Shown here: positions 47,274-56,893 of the stretch, in pieces | How positions within the stretch are numbered: position 1 is the stretch's first letter | Layout: every line of letters begins with the position of its first letter | Origin: Cladopsammia gracilis | Lineage: Eukaryota > Cnidaria > Anthozoa > Scleractinia > Dendrophylliidae | Assembly (NCBI GenBank): GCA_022457155.1 | Contig: JAJGOT010000157.1 | Coordinates: 974,501 to 1,038,500 of the forward strand | Length of the DNA: 64,000 nucleotides | Reading direction: 5' to 3' | Notes under the pieces: generated by a model | Told to the model about the DNA's origin: nothing | The model's database searches: none | What the model saw: only the letters and a program-made list of their open reading frames with translations | Program-made: the position numbers and the translations under genes

Positions 47274-48003
47274 CAGGTCCAGTCTAATAGGCTCCTGGCA
47301 TCCCTGAGAACTGCAAGATTAAAATATTGCAAAACTGTAAGATTAACATTGTTATTGGTAAATATTAGTTATTAATCTTAAATCGTAGAGCGGTCTTCAC
47401 TCGAGTGTCTTAAAACCAAAACCATAGTAACCACAATGGCCAATCACAACAAACACAGACAATCCAATGAACCAATCAGAGCTGGCAGCAAATACTGTTG
47501 CCGGCGCCAAGCGCGGGAAAACGCGTGCGAGCAAGTCAGAATTAGTTTTGGTTTTACCTCTGATTGGTTGAAAAAGTGGCGTGAGATATTTTAACCAATC
47601 ACAAAGCGCAGCAATGCAAAACCAAAGCAATAGCAAAGTTACTTTCGATACTCAATTGAAAACCACACTGTCACTTTTCCTTTGTTAATCGTAAAAAAAT
47701 CCAGACTTACCTGTTAGTTAGTTGCATTGTGTGTTAAACGATGGTTTGTTGATAGACTTGAGACCCATTTTCTTCATAAGGAGAATCCTGTCTTCAATCC
47801 GTAATTCCCTGTAATTCTCTACAAAGACAACTGTTTACGCAACAAAAGAGCATTAGTGATAGAAAACAGATTTTTCTAATCCGTGTAATTATGAGGAATG
47901 TAAGTGGCGATAATATGTGCTCCAAAATTATCGCGCGCGTGTTGCGTGTATGTGGTCGCGCAGTTGCAGGTGTCGCGTACGCACAGTCTCTCTCCCTCAC
48001 TCA
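47274..48003 (+). repeat. Direct duplication with CCAAT boxes, copy 1
   Basis: Matches 48078-49300 in order: CCAGTCTAATAGGCTC, GAGAACTGCAAGATT, a CACTCGAGTGTC block, GGCGCCAAGCGCGGGAAA, TTTTGGTTTTACCTCTGATT, TAGACTTGAGACCCATTTTC and TTATCGCGCGCGTGTTGCGT. It carries at least five CCAAT/ATTGG boxes between 47440 and 47600. ORFs here are short and unrecognised. It resembles a promoter-like or LTR-like repeated block, but neither identity is shown. Confidence 0.7.
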
Positions 48004-48077
48004 AAAAAAGTATAAGTATACATACCTAGCTGTAATTATTATCTCGCAATTGGCTTTCACTTGCAGCGGTTTTGTCG

Positions 48078-49300
48078 ACATCTCCAGTCTAATAGGCTCT
48101 TCGCATCCGTGAGAACTGCAAGATTTAAACATTGCAAAACTTTAGATTAATATTTTAATAGGTAAGTGTCAGTTACAACCTTATTTTTCTTACTCGCGTC
48201 TTGCGGCCCAAGTTTATATATTAATCTGATATCGCAAAGCGGTTTTCACTCGAGTGTCGTAAAGCTAAAACCAAAGTAATCACTGTAGCCAAGCGCAACA
48301 GATAGAGACAATCCAATGGACCAATCAGAACTCGAAGCAAAAACATGTAGCCGGCGCCAAGCGCGGGAAACAAGTGCGAACAAGTCAATACAATACAGTA
48401 CAATAACTTTCATTTCAACACGATAGTGATTAAAGCGTTGCCGCTTATGGGGTCGTGCATTTAAGCTAACTAAAACTTAAACAATAAGTGTATATTAAAA
48501 TCGTCTTAATAATATAAAAAAATTATCGTTATTATAGTGGGACACTGTTTGTGGAGATTCAGCCCGAAAATCTAAATTACGTAGATTGTCAGATTTAGAG
48601 GCCATTTTAGTATAATTTTTAACGTTAGATGTCTTTACAAGGTCATAAGTAAGAAGATTCCACACAATAGATGCTCTGTGTGCTATTGAGTTTTTCATGA
48701 AATATGTGTTAAAGCGTGGCACTATTACCTTATTCTTAGTTCGTAAGCGATGCATTGAAGAAGGCTTCTTGGTTAATATGCCCCCATGGAGGGAGGAGTG
48801 GAACCATAAAAGATCTTAATCGATTAGTTACGATTGGTTTTGGTTTTACCTCTGATTGGTTGAAAAAGCGAAGCAATATGTTTTAGCCAATCACAAAGCG
48901 CAGTAATGCAAGACCAAAGCAATAGCAAAATTACTTTCAACGCTTAATTGTAAACCGCACTATCATTTTTCCTTTCTCGATTGTAAAAAAATTTACAAGT
49001 TACCCAAGACTTCCCTGTTAGTTAGTTTCCTTGTGTGTTAAGCGGTGGATTGTTGATAGACTTGAGACCCATTTTCTTCATAAGGAGCCACCTGTCTTCA
49101 ATCAGAAATAACCTGCAAAATATTCACTTCAAATGAAACTTCCATTAGTAATATCACCATTACACAGACTTTTTCTAATCAGAATAATTATCGAGCATGC
49201 AAGTGGCTATAATATGGGCTTTAAAGTTATCGCGCGCGTGTTGCGTGTATGCTCTCGCGCAGTTGCACACGTGGTCTCAGTCTCAGTCTCTCACTCTCGC
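48078..49300 (+). repeat. Direct duplication, copy 2 (split by a LINE fragment)
   Basis: Second copy of the preceding block, separated from it by only about 75 bp. It is longer because about 450 bp are inserted at 48387-48835. Most CCAAT boxes are kept, along with the GGCGCCAAGCGCGGGAAA motif and the CGCGCGCGTGTTGCGTGTAT end. Ends in a CT-rich microsatellite (about 49275-49315). Confidence 0.7.
48387..48835 (-). mobile_element. LINE 3' fragment (CR1/L2-like) inserted in the duplication
   Basis: Minus ORF 48495-48755 contains LRTKNKVIVPRFNTYF, then SIAHRASIVWNLL, a pattern typical of the C-terminal region of CR1/L2-type LINE ORF2 proteins. Downstream on the minus strand comes an AT-rich UTR ending in TATTGTACTGTATTGTATTG, a microsatellite-like tail typical of these LINEs. 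The matching position in copy 1 lacks it, which dates the insertion after the duplication. Confidence 0.65.
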
Positions 49301-49814
49301 TCTCGCTCTCACTCGATTATCATCATCTATCTTCTCTGAAAGTGAAGAATAAGGTCATCAATCCCCCTCCTCCAAGTTGTCCTGTCTCTGGCTGCAGTCT
49401 TTGCCTCTCTCCAGGTTCTAAATCCTTGCTGTGTCCTTTCTTTATCGACTCGACGGTTCTCCTCCACGTCTCTCTTGGCCGTCCCCTCCTATGCTTCCCA
49501 TGTTAATGCGATCTTGGGGTGCCTGCCAGGTGACATTCTTAAAACATGACCTAATCATTTCCATTGCCTGTATCTTACTTGTTCACCAATTGACCTTGCG
49601 CCAGATATTTCTCTAATCTCATTACTGACCCTTGTCGACCTGTATGGAACCTCCATTGTTTTAACAAATTGATGTTAAGTTGTTGAAAATGAAGCCTAAA
49701 TTTATATTTTTAAAACAACAAGTGCAAAGTTGATTTTAGTGTCAAAAAAAAAATTAATATATAAATATCGCCTATTTTCGCTTTTGATTTTCCCGCGCGC
49801 CGCCATTTGGAATA
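49301..49814. other. Spacer with CT-rich microsatellite; no gene
   Basis: A (CT)n-like run near 49275-49320 inflates Ser/Leu/Arg-rich ORFs in three frames (49133-49616). They are not credible genes. Confidence 0.45.
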
Positions 49815-49899
49815 TTTATAACGTCATATGGTTGCCTAATTGTTGCAAACAAAAGAACGTCTATTCTTAACAATAGCGGCAACCATATGACGTCATAAA
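49815..49899. mobile_element. Short palindromic element (85 bp)
   Basis: Arms TTTATAACGTCATATGGTTG(CC) and (GG)CAACCATATGACGTCATAAA are perfect inverses around a 40-base centre. Possibly a miniature fold-back element. Confidence 0.55.
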
Positions 49900-50066
49900 A
49901 AATTTAAAGGTGAAAAAAGACGTAATTCAAATCAATTATTTTGTACACTGAAAATATATTTCCAATTGTTAATAAAATAATGGAAATTTCGACTTTGTAT
50001 CCAACAATTTAACGTCAATTTGTTATTACAATGGAGGTTCCCTTAAGATAAATGAGTTATTCAATG

Positions 50067-50258
50067 TCTTTTAAAAATTGCATGTTGTGCGATTGGTCTC
50101 AAATTACTTGAAACCTTAAAAAATTACACAAAATTGTGTCTTGAACCTTTTTAGCGGTTTTTGAGTCTCGGCCAATGAGATCACTAACAATAAAAAGTTG
50201 ACATTCCATCGTGCATTGCCGTTCAGTACTTTCCTTCATATGCGGATCATTACTTAAA
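50067..50258 (+). repeat. Dispersed repeat family D, copy 3 (3' part only)
   Basis: Matches the final 190 bp of copies 1 and 2, from TCTTTTAAAAATTGCA to GCGGATCATTACTTAA. Three copies with a common right end and variable left ends suggest 5' truncation, hence retroposition reading plus. Confidence 0.7.
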
Positions 50259-50821
50259 TCTGTTCATATATTATTACATGTGTTACAATGTAGGTTTATC
50301 CTAAAACTGTAGCTTATTTTACTGCTATCAGTGCATAGATTTGTGTCATGTCTTTGAGTATGGATGTATTGGAAAGTTAAACGGGGTGGACAACTCTATC
50401 ATATATGAAGGGAGGGGGTAATATTATGCTTGAAATAAACGGATCAAATTTTGTTTTTGGGCAACCGTGCTCGATTCATACAAAACGAGTACAAATTACA
50501 GATCGATCGGACACGGATAGAACCCAAAGGAGCACGGGTTAGGTTTGTGGAAAAATTCATAGAATACGATTTGGATGAACGAAAATGCACCCGTATGCAG
50601 AAAGTCGTATCGACATGGATTGCAAGCCCAAGATGACTAGAGACTAGAGACCCATTCAGGTATTCAACGGTTTCAAGTGGTATACCGTAAAATATCCCAA
50701 GAGTTACTTGAGTTTTCTTAGTATACACAGGAGCCTTTTGTCTCATGTGTATACAAAGAAAAATCAAGTCACGAGTACGTCATCCCTTTATAACTTTGGT
50801 ACCACAGTTTTTGACAATTAA
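50259..50821. other. Unassigned; two overlapping ORFs
   Basis: A 107-codon minus ORF (50444-50767) and a 61-codon plus ORF (50451-50636) overlap almost completely. Neither matches a known family. At most one could be real; no splice or start evidence favours either. Confidence 0.3.
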
Positions 50822-50941
50822 GGCCCGGTTCAAACGTCGAACTTCACATGTGCCGAACCTAATGCAAATGAGAAAAATCTATTGTTCTTGCTCATTTGCA
50901 TTAGATTCGGCACATGTGAAGTTCGACGTTTGAACCGGGCC
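50822..50941. mobile_element. Palindromic MITE (120 bp)
   Basis: Arms GGCCCGGTTCAAACGTCGAA... and ...TTCGACGTTTGAACCGGGCC are inverse over about 50 bp each (also ACATGTGCCGAA, CTAATGCAAATGAG), with a short AGAAAAATCTATTGTTCTTG centre. One arm of the same family lies at 25251-25300. Confidence 0.75.
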
Positions 50942-51185
50942 AAATTTTCGGATATCGTTACAATGCCAGTTGCAAGTTTTTAATCAATTTCTGAATTTTC
51001 CAAAGTTTATCGAAGGCTCCCAACAATTCACCGAAGGAGTCACGCAAATGTCCGATCATTGTCAGTGCGAAGGTCATTTTAATGTTTTCGGCATTTTTTT
51101 GCCGAAGATTACCGAGGACTTCCGAAGCTCAGAACACTAGTTAGTTCAATTTACGACGCCGTCAAAGTCACTGCACGAAAAGTTG
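50942..51185. other. Spacer
   Basis: AT-rich, no ORF or motif of note. Contains CCGAAG/TTCCGAAG words. Confidence 0.3.
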
Positions 51186-51560
51186 GCTTTGATCACCTTT
51201 GATTTCCATCAATGGTGAGACAAAGTTGCGCGACATAGGCATCAAACGTGATCAAAGCCTTTACAGTAATTTTGACATTGCTTTTGACACTCTTTTCACA
51301 CGCGTCAAAAGTGCTAAACATTTGATGCAAATCACAGGCGAATCGAGACAAAGCAACAAAGACAATGACAAAGACATAGCAACTTTTGACAGCAACTTTG
51401 TTATACGTTTGATAAGCGTCAAAGATGCACAGCGTCAAAGGTGCACTAACTTTGACTAAAATCAAAGATGGGCCTTGCCACCTTTGCCGTGACACCCGCG
51501 TCAAAGGCTTGGTAAAGACGGTCTTTGAGCTTCTTTGCCATATTTAAAATATGTCAAAGG
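51186..51560. promoter_or_regulatory. Dense CAAAG/CTTTG cluster (possible TCF/Sox-type sites)
   Basis: By hand count, CAAAG occurs 10 times and CTTTG 7 times in about 375 bp, where roughly one of the two would be expected by chance. Many are GTCAAAG or ATCAAAG, the latter close to the TCF/LEF core (WWCAAAG). Short ORFs on both strands (51193-51504 minus, 51199-51459 plus) arise here without known domains. The cluster could be a regulatory array or a decayed short tandem repeat based on GCGTCAAAG; function is not shown. Confidence 0.35.
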
Positions 51561-51884
51561 TTTATGGTAACGAAAAGTAAAGATGTAGGATGTAAAAACC
51601 ATGTTCAGAAGTTGCTAATCCGAAATGCCGCTTCGTTGAGGCATATGTGAGGATTGTATCGTATCGAATGCGGAAAAGCGAAGCACAGAACGTGAACTGC
51701 CGAGATGCGCATTGAAGTCTGCGTACTATATAGTTTTGGACCAGTCTTTAAACAGTGACGTTTAGAAGAGATGCCTTAAACTTCGTAATAAAATCGGATT
51801 ATTGCCGCGAATATCCTGGAAACACTATTTCAATCAGGTAGAGTTTCCTCGGGCTATATAATAGCACGCGGCCAAACTTTACGG
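51561..51884. other. Spacer
   Basis: No gene, RNA or repeat recognised between the CAAAG cluster and the RTE remnant. Confidence 0.3.
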
Positions 51885-52510
51885 TCCGCAATACAAGTCA
51901 AAGCAGACCTTTGTATGTAAGGGCCTGTCTCCCTGGGTCGGTTCCAAGAGGACCAAGTGACTAGCAACCAGCTCAGGGTCCGGAGAGTGCAGAGTCCGGC
52001 CAATCGGACTCTGTTGATCTACTGATGTTGACGGAGAGACTAGGCAGATCGCCAGAGATGACTTTGTTCTTGACCCTATCCTTCCATGAGTCATTTCTGA
52101 ATTGAGGACTATCCTGAGCATGCGAGTTTAGCGGCCGTCAATCCGGGTCTCTTGCTCTACTGTGAGCGTCCATGACTCCAAGGGTAGAAGGGAAGAATGA
52201 GTTCTTCCGGTATCGTGGACTTCCAAATGGTCTTCATTGAGGTCGTGGAGAGCTCTCCAAGCTTGTGCTTTCTTCACCCGGATGTCTTTCTCAGTGGAGC
52301 TGACATAGGAGCCAAGGTACTTCAATTCCTTTTTAGAAGCGAGTGATAATCTATCTTTGGTGGTGACCTTGACTTCTTCATGACCTCTGTTTTCGTAGCG
52401 TTGAGCTAAGACCCACCTTCTTACATTCACCCTCCACGCTAAGCAGCAAAGCCTGTGCATTCTCAACCGATCGAATCTGTCACAAGCGCAATGTTACGAC
52501 AAAGTCGAAG
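51885..52510 (-). pseudogene. RTE-type LINE reverse transcriptase C-terminal remnant
   Basis: Minus strand. The 112-codon stretch 52128-52466 contains KELKYLGSYVSSTEKDIRVK, KAQAWRALHDL and a later SWTLTVEQE. The adjoining 80-codon stretch (51879-52121) contains NSEMTHGRI overlapping WKDRVKNKVISGDLP in the neighbouring frame, then PELVASHLVLLEPTQG. This succession is that of the thumb and C-terminal part of RTE-like endonuclease/reverse transcriptases common in corals. Stops and frameshifts break it; catalytic blocks are absent. Dead 5'-truncated copy. Confidence 0.75.
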
Positions 52511-53985
52511 TCAGTCAGGACCACAGGACCGACTCTTCTGCTCTTTCCAGGGTTTATTGTTAAACCTTAAAGCTGCCCTTTCCCAGCCAGTCACAGAGCA
52601 TAATCAAGGATTATTTTGAAGCAATGATTATATCAATAAATAACAATAATTACTAATAATAAGAGAACATTGAACAATACAATAACATATTGAAAAAAAA
52701 GTTAAGAGTTTGAGAAAGCGAAAATACGTGGTCAAGGGTATTGGAGAAAGTTACCAAGCACTCAGCTCAAAAAGCTGAATATTAGACTTTAGAAACGTAA
52801 AACTCAAGAGGTGGTTCAAAAAGTCGACAAGTAAGCTATATTTAGTGTAGACCACGTGAAGCATCGTGAAACTAAGAACCGAAGGAACCAACCAGCACTC
52901 CACTTTAGTGTAGTTAGGTGTCCCCTATTAGTGGAGGGATTTCCCTCTGCTAGATGACTTTTGACACATAAATAAAGTTATTATATCAGCAGTAAAAACT
53001 ATCTGTATGCTATACAGTTAAAAGGAACACAGGGCGCCAAGGCGTGACCTGTGCTCCAACTAGTGAGACTAGAGTTAAAAAATATTATTATATAAAAATA
53101 TTATGATTATTATTATTATTATTATTAATACTATTATTATTATCCACCTATTCCTCTACACCCACCACGTGACCTTTCAGAAGGATATCTCACTTCAGAA
53201 ATGATCTTGTGGGTATGCACTAAAACAAGGAACACCAGAGCATTGTAGCACCGTCCAAGATTCAAAGAACACGAATAACCGGTCTAGTTAGCTGTTTAGC
53301 TTGTGGTTAAGGTTAGGGTTAGCCGATATATACAGTATTCCGGGCTGTTCCGGTGTTCCGTTGTTCTTGTCTCCCGGTGTCCCGGTTTCCCGGAGTTCCA
53401 ATATTTCTGGCTGTGATTGGAGGTGCGCGACATATCATTGTTTTACGAGACAGATGAGATTAGCCAGCATGTATCAAGCCTTTTCTGATTCATCTTAGCT
53501 CGAGTGTTCCTTTATTACAATCTCATGATCAACTATTGGAGGCACTCATGAAATGTCCTTACAACCACTGCATTGACCAACTGCGTCCTACTAAGAATAA
53601 CAACAACAGCAAATTTGATTACAAGGGTAGTAAATCATGTACACGAAAGCGTTTTTCCTTGTGATCTTGTTTTAAAGCTCCTAGAGTTTAACAAGAATTG
53701 TACAAACAATTAACTTAGGATTTTAACATTTAACTATTTATTTTAGAATTTTATTACTAGAACATTCGTAGGATATTTGTGGTATAATCAGTATAGTACA
53801 GTGTTTAGGAGGATTTTAGCATTTTATAAGAATTTTATACTATTATATTTTTAGGATAACTTGTATCATAATTATTATAGTGTCCCAATTAGTCCATATG
53901 GGCTAAACAAATTGACACTTAAATAAAGTTCTTACTTTACTTTACTTTAGCGTGCAGAGTAAGTAAAGAAAAGTAAATAACGTTA
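52511..53985 (+). mobile_element. Series of LINE 3' tails
   Basis: Three plus-strand retroelement ends follow one another. At about 52900-52985 there is GTGTCCCCTATTAGTGGAGG, then GACACATAAATAAAGTTATT. At about 53025-53140 a hairpin (CAGGGCGCCAAGGCGTGACCTG) is followed by an A/T microsatellite (ATTATT). At about 53680-53950 a long AT-rich UTR ends with TAGTGTCCCAATTAGTCC and GACACTTAAATAAAG, then (TTAC/TTTAC)n. These hairpin-plus-AATAAA-plus-microsatellite ends are typical of CR1/L2-like LINEs. No coding part is recognisable. Confidence 0.5.
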
Positions 53986-54053
53986 GTAAAGTAATACAAG
54001 TAATACTAAATAGTTTCCACTGACGAATCCGTGCCCCCCATCTGAAAGCTGAA

Positions 54054-54180
54054 GGGTCATGGCTCGTGTACGACGACTGTATTGTGATGTATTGTGTTAG
54101 GTAGTGTTAGGTTGTATTGTGTTGTATGGTATTAGGTTTTATGACACGTCAGTCAGGTCGTCGTACATGAGCCATGACCC
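54054..54180. mobile_element. Palindromic element with TGTATTGTG-rich centre
   Basis: Arms GGGTCATGGCTCGTGTACGA and its inverse TCGTACATGAGCCATGACCC (one mismatch) enclose about 80 bp of TGTATTGTG/TGTTAGG simple sequence. Probably a miniature fold-back element. Confidence 0.65.
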
Positions 54181-55477
54181 CATCTGAATCAGAAGAAAGT
54201 ACAAATTGTCAAAACCCAAGCAATATAATTTAGTCAGCCTGCGTAGCATTCGCCTGTTTGGAAAAAGTCGTAACAATCGGCGCATTGCAAGGACTAACGC
54301 GACAACTTTACACGAATTCTGCAATTAAATCAAACCATAACCTGTCCCAATGAAAACCAAAGAAGCATACGATACCACGACCATAATATGTCTTCGACGA
54401 ACTTCATCTTTTTTTTTTGCTGTTCTACTTTGTCATTCATAGTTCGTCTTCAGTGTCCAAGGTTGTAGAAGTAATGGAGGTTTTCCTAGCAGAGGTACGT
54501 GTTCCGGTTTGAGGAGATTGGCGCTTGCAGAATGTCCTCCATTCCCTGAATACAGAATGACAAGAAAATATTAGATGAGTGCTACCAAATTAATATTTCA
54601 GCGGCAACTTTATTTAGCGAGTTAAAATCGCTCTAAATTTATAAATTTGTTGAAAATTGAATATACTTCTTCACTGAAATGTACGTACATAATCAAACTA
54701 CGCGTTTGACAGTGGAAGTAAACCGCATCTTATTTTTGATGTACGTCAGTGTGCTCAAAAGGTGGAAATATACCGCTAACTAAAGTTGAAAATAGCGTTA
54801 CCTTAGCTGTTATATGCCAAAGTTGTTATAAAAGTCTCAAGTCGCCATGAATTCAATGAATTTTCCTTCAGTAATTTTGTGCACTACTTATAAACCGTTC
54901 ACGCTTTAACCTAGCTCTCGAGGTTGAGAGCTTTCTTTCTGGTCGTAAAAAACCTACAAAATGTAAATAAAACTAATTTTAGGACAACAATTAACATTAA
55001 AAACCCAGAAAGCTTTTTACATGCAAAGCGTGAACGGCCGCAAAGATTGTTACTTGGCAAGTTAGTTCTTACCTTGTATCACGGAAAATATGCCTCCGAG
55101 GTAAATTGTTATCCCTTTCTTCTTTAGCGGACTGCGTGCAATACTTCTAGTAAAGTTTTCACAACTTCTTAATTTGCTTAAATTTTGAATTTGCATTAGA
55201 TGAGTTTGTGAAGTTCGGACTAAACAGTGATAAAAAAAATTATGCAAAATAGGCGCGAATTTCTTACGCTGGCTCGACGGCTTGCGGCAATTTTTTCTTT
55301 TTTTCTGATTGGTTGGACGAAATTAGGGCGTCTTTATATTGGTTGAATGTTGACATACTGTCATTTGTCTCAGAAAGCTGTGCATGAGAAAACGGTCTTT
55401 TGGGAATTAAATCGATAATTTTTTTTTAGACAAATTATGACAATGGGATATTTCATTTATTTGATATTTACATATAT
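54181..55477. other. Spacer, no recognised gene
   Basis: Short ORFs on both strands (54924-55127 plus, 55062-55247 minus) lack known domains. An ACTGCGTGC / TCTGATTGGTTGGACG context near 55135 and 55300 is typical of small repeats in this window. No gene. Confidence 0.35.
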
Positions 55478-55568
55478 CTTATTGGACGGTTTAGTGTGTA
55501 GTATCGTGGGATATTTTTACGAGTCTCTTAAATATCCCACGATACTACACACTAAACAGTCCTATAAG
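55478..55568. mobile_element. Palindrome (91 bp)
   Basis: Arms CTTATTGGACGGTTTAGTGT...GGGATATTT and AAATATCCC...ACACTAAACAGTCCTATAAG are inverse over about 39 bp with two mismatches; loop of about 13 bases. It makes the ORF at 55437-55829 repetitive. Confidence 0.7.
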
Positions 55569-55726
55569 AGATTTATTATTCAACTTAGTTATGAACTTTT
55601 TCTTACTTTTTCAAGTTTGTCGTGCGCGCGCTTTTTGAACTTGTTTGTCAGCGCGCACGCGCTTATATTCAAAAAAATGATGACGAATTGCGTGTACTTT
55701 TTGTACAGCGAAGAAAGACTTTGTGT

Positions 55727-55831
55727 GATTAGTAATAGCAATTGGACTGAGTGGAGTACAATTCAGGGAGCAATCGTAGCCCGATTACTCCTTGAATTGT
55801 ACTCCACTCAGTCCAATTACTATTACTAATC
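55727..55831. mobile_element. Palindrome (105 bp)
   Basis: Arms GATTAGTAATAGCAATTGGA...GTACAATTC and GAATTGTAC...TCCAATTACTATTACTAATC are inverse over about 44 bp. The centre contains CCCGATTACTCC, whose inverse-like CGGGCGAGTAAT follows at the right edge. Confidence 0.7.
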
Positions 55832-56089
55832 GGGCGAGTAATTTCAAATCAACCGAGCGCGTAGCGCGAGGACGATTTGAAATTACGAGCACGATTACCC
55901 CTGACCAATCAGAAATCTAGAAAATTATTATCGAGAGGTAAAAATTTACTAATAAAAGATATAGTTGAATTAAATGTCCTATTCGAACCGTACTTTTTAA
56001 AATTACTCAATCTCTCCATAATTTGATTCATTATCTCATTAAAGAGGGAGACTGCATCAGTCCCTTGCACATTAATGATTACGTTGAAA

Positions 56090-56589
56090 CACAGGTGAAC
56101 CAAGCACAATATGCGAGTGGGGAAACTGGGTACTAGAATTGAGCCTTTGTTTAGCTTTGTTTTGCTTTGCAACATTTGCGAAAATTTCTGCACGAAATTT
56201 ATAACTTTTCTCTTAAAAAGTACAAATGAAGTTTGAAATAAAGTGTTAACTTGTAACCTGGTGTATTTGTTTGTTCATTGGGTCCCTCCATGGCCTGTAT
56301 TTGAGTATTTTTCCATGCGCTTCATCATGTATAAATATATTTATACATGATGATGTAGCGCATGGAAGAAAATACTCAAATACAGGCCATGGAGGGACCC
56401 AATGAACAAACAAATACACCAGGTTACAAGTTAACACTTTATTTCAAACTTCATTTGTACTTTTTAAGAGAAAAGTTATAAATTTCGTGCAGAAATTTTC
56501 GCAAATGTTGCAAAGCAAAACAAAGTTAACAAAAGCTCAATTCTAGTACCCAGTTTCCCCACTCGCATATTGTGCTTGGTTCACCTGTG
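56090..56589. repeat. 500-bp near-perfect palindrome
   Basis: Centre at 56337/56338 (ATGTATAAATA / TATTTATACAT). Arms extend about 250 bp each way: left CACAGGTGAACCAAGC...AACCTGGTGTATTTG, right mirrored to GCTTGGTTCACCTGTG. Only a handful of mismatches (for example TTCATCATG versus CATGATGATG) and small indels. Outside 56090 and 56589 the similarity stops. The structure could be two terminal inverted repeats joined head to head, an inverted duplication, or a long fold-back element. The DNA polymerase B remnant begins about 300 bp to the right. Confidence 0.85.
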
Positions 56590-56647
56590 GTTGAAACAGA
56601 AATGTGCATCTTGAAGTTCTTGAATTCCATCAAAATTTTCTCGTATA

Positions 56648-56893
56648 TTATTTCCACGACAAGTCATTTGTACTGAGCTTTATTTCTCTATCGTCTTGCA
56701 CAATGACTGGATTTATTTTTTGTATAAAAGGGATCGGTTCATAACGGTAGAGTCTACCTTCTATACCAAATTGAAGGAACGTTGTCGGGTGAAAAGCATA
56801 AACCATGAACGATGCGACCCAAAGGTTTACCGGGAAGTTGGACAATTTAATCTTCGTCTGTGAGTTTAATGTGATAATGTGTGGAAATGCCAC
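56648..56893 (-). CDS. Unidentified 81-codon ORF beside the polymerase remnant
   Basis: Minus strand. It reads HPTTFLQFGIEGRLYRYEPI, then PFIQKINPVIVQDDREIKL, and has a balanced, protein-like composition unlike the usual AT-rich chance ORFs. I do not recognise it. It overlaps by up to about 90 bp the unreadable 5' edge of the polymerase ORF on the other strand, and lies between the 500-bp palindrome and that ORF. It could be a fragment of another gene of the same element. Start is the first ATG; completeness is uncertain. Confidence 0.3.
   Translation of the reverse strand: MAFPHIITLNSQTKIKLSNFPVNLWVASFMVYAFHPTTFLQFGIEGRLYRYEPIPFIQKINPVIVQDDREIKLSTNDLSWK

Noticed and set aside
49249..49506. 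Ser/Leu-rich ORF of 85 codons
   Set aside because: Generated by the CT-rich microsatellite at about 49275-49320.
53308..53325. Telomere-like GGTTAAGGTTAGGGTTAG
   Set aside because: Only about three imperfect repeats; too short to be an interstitial telomere.
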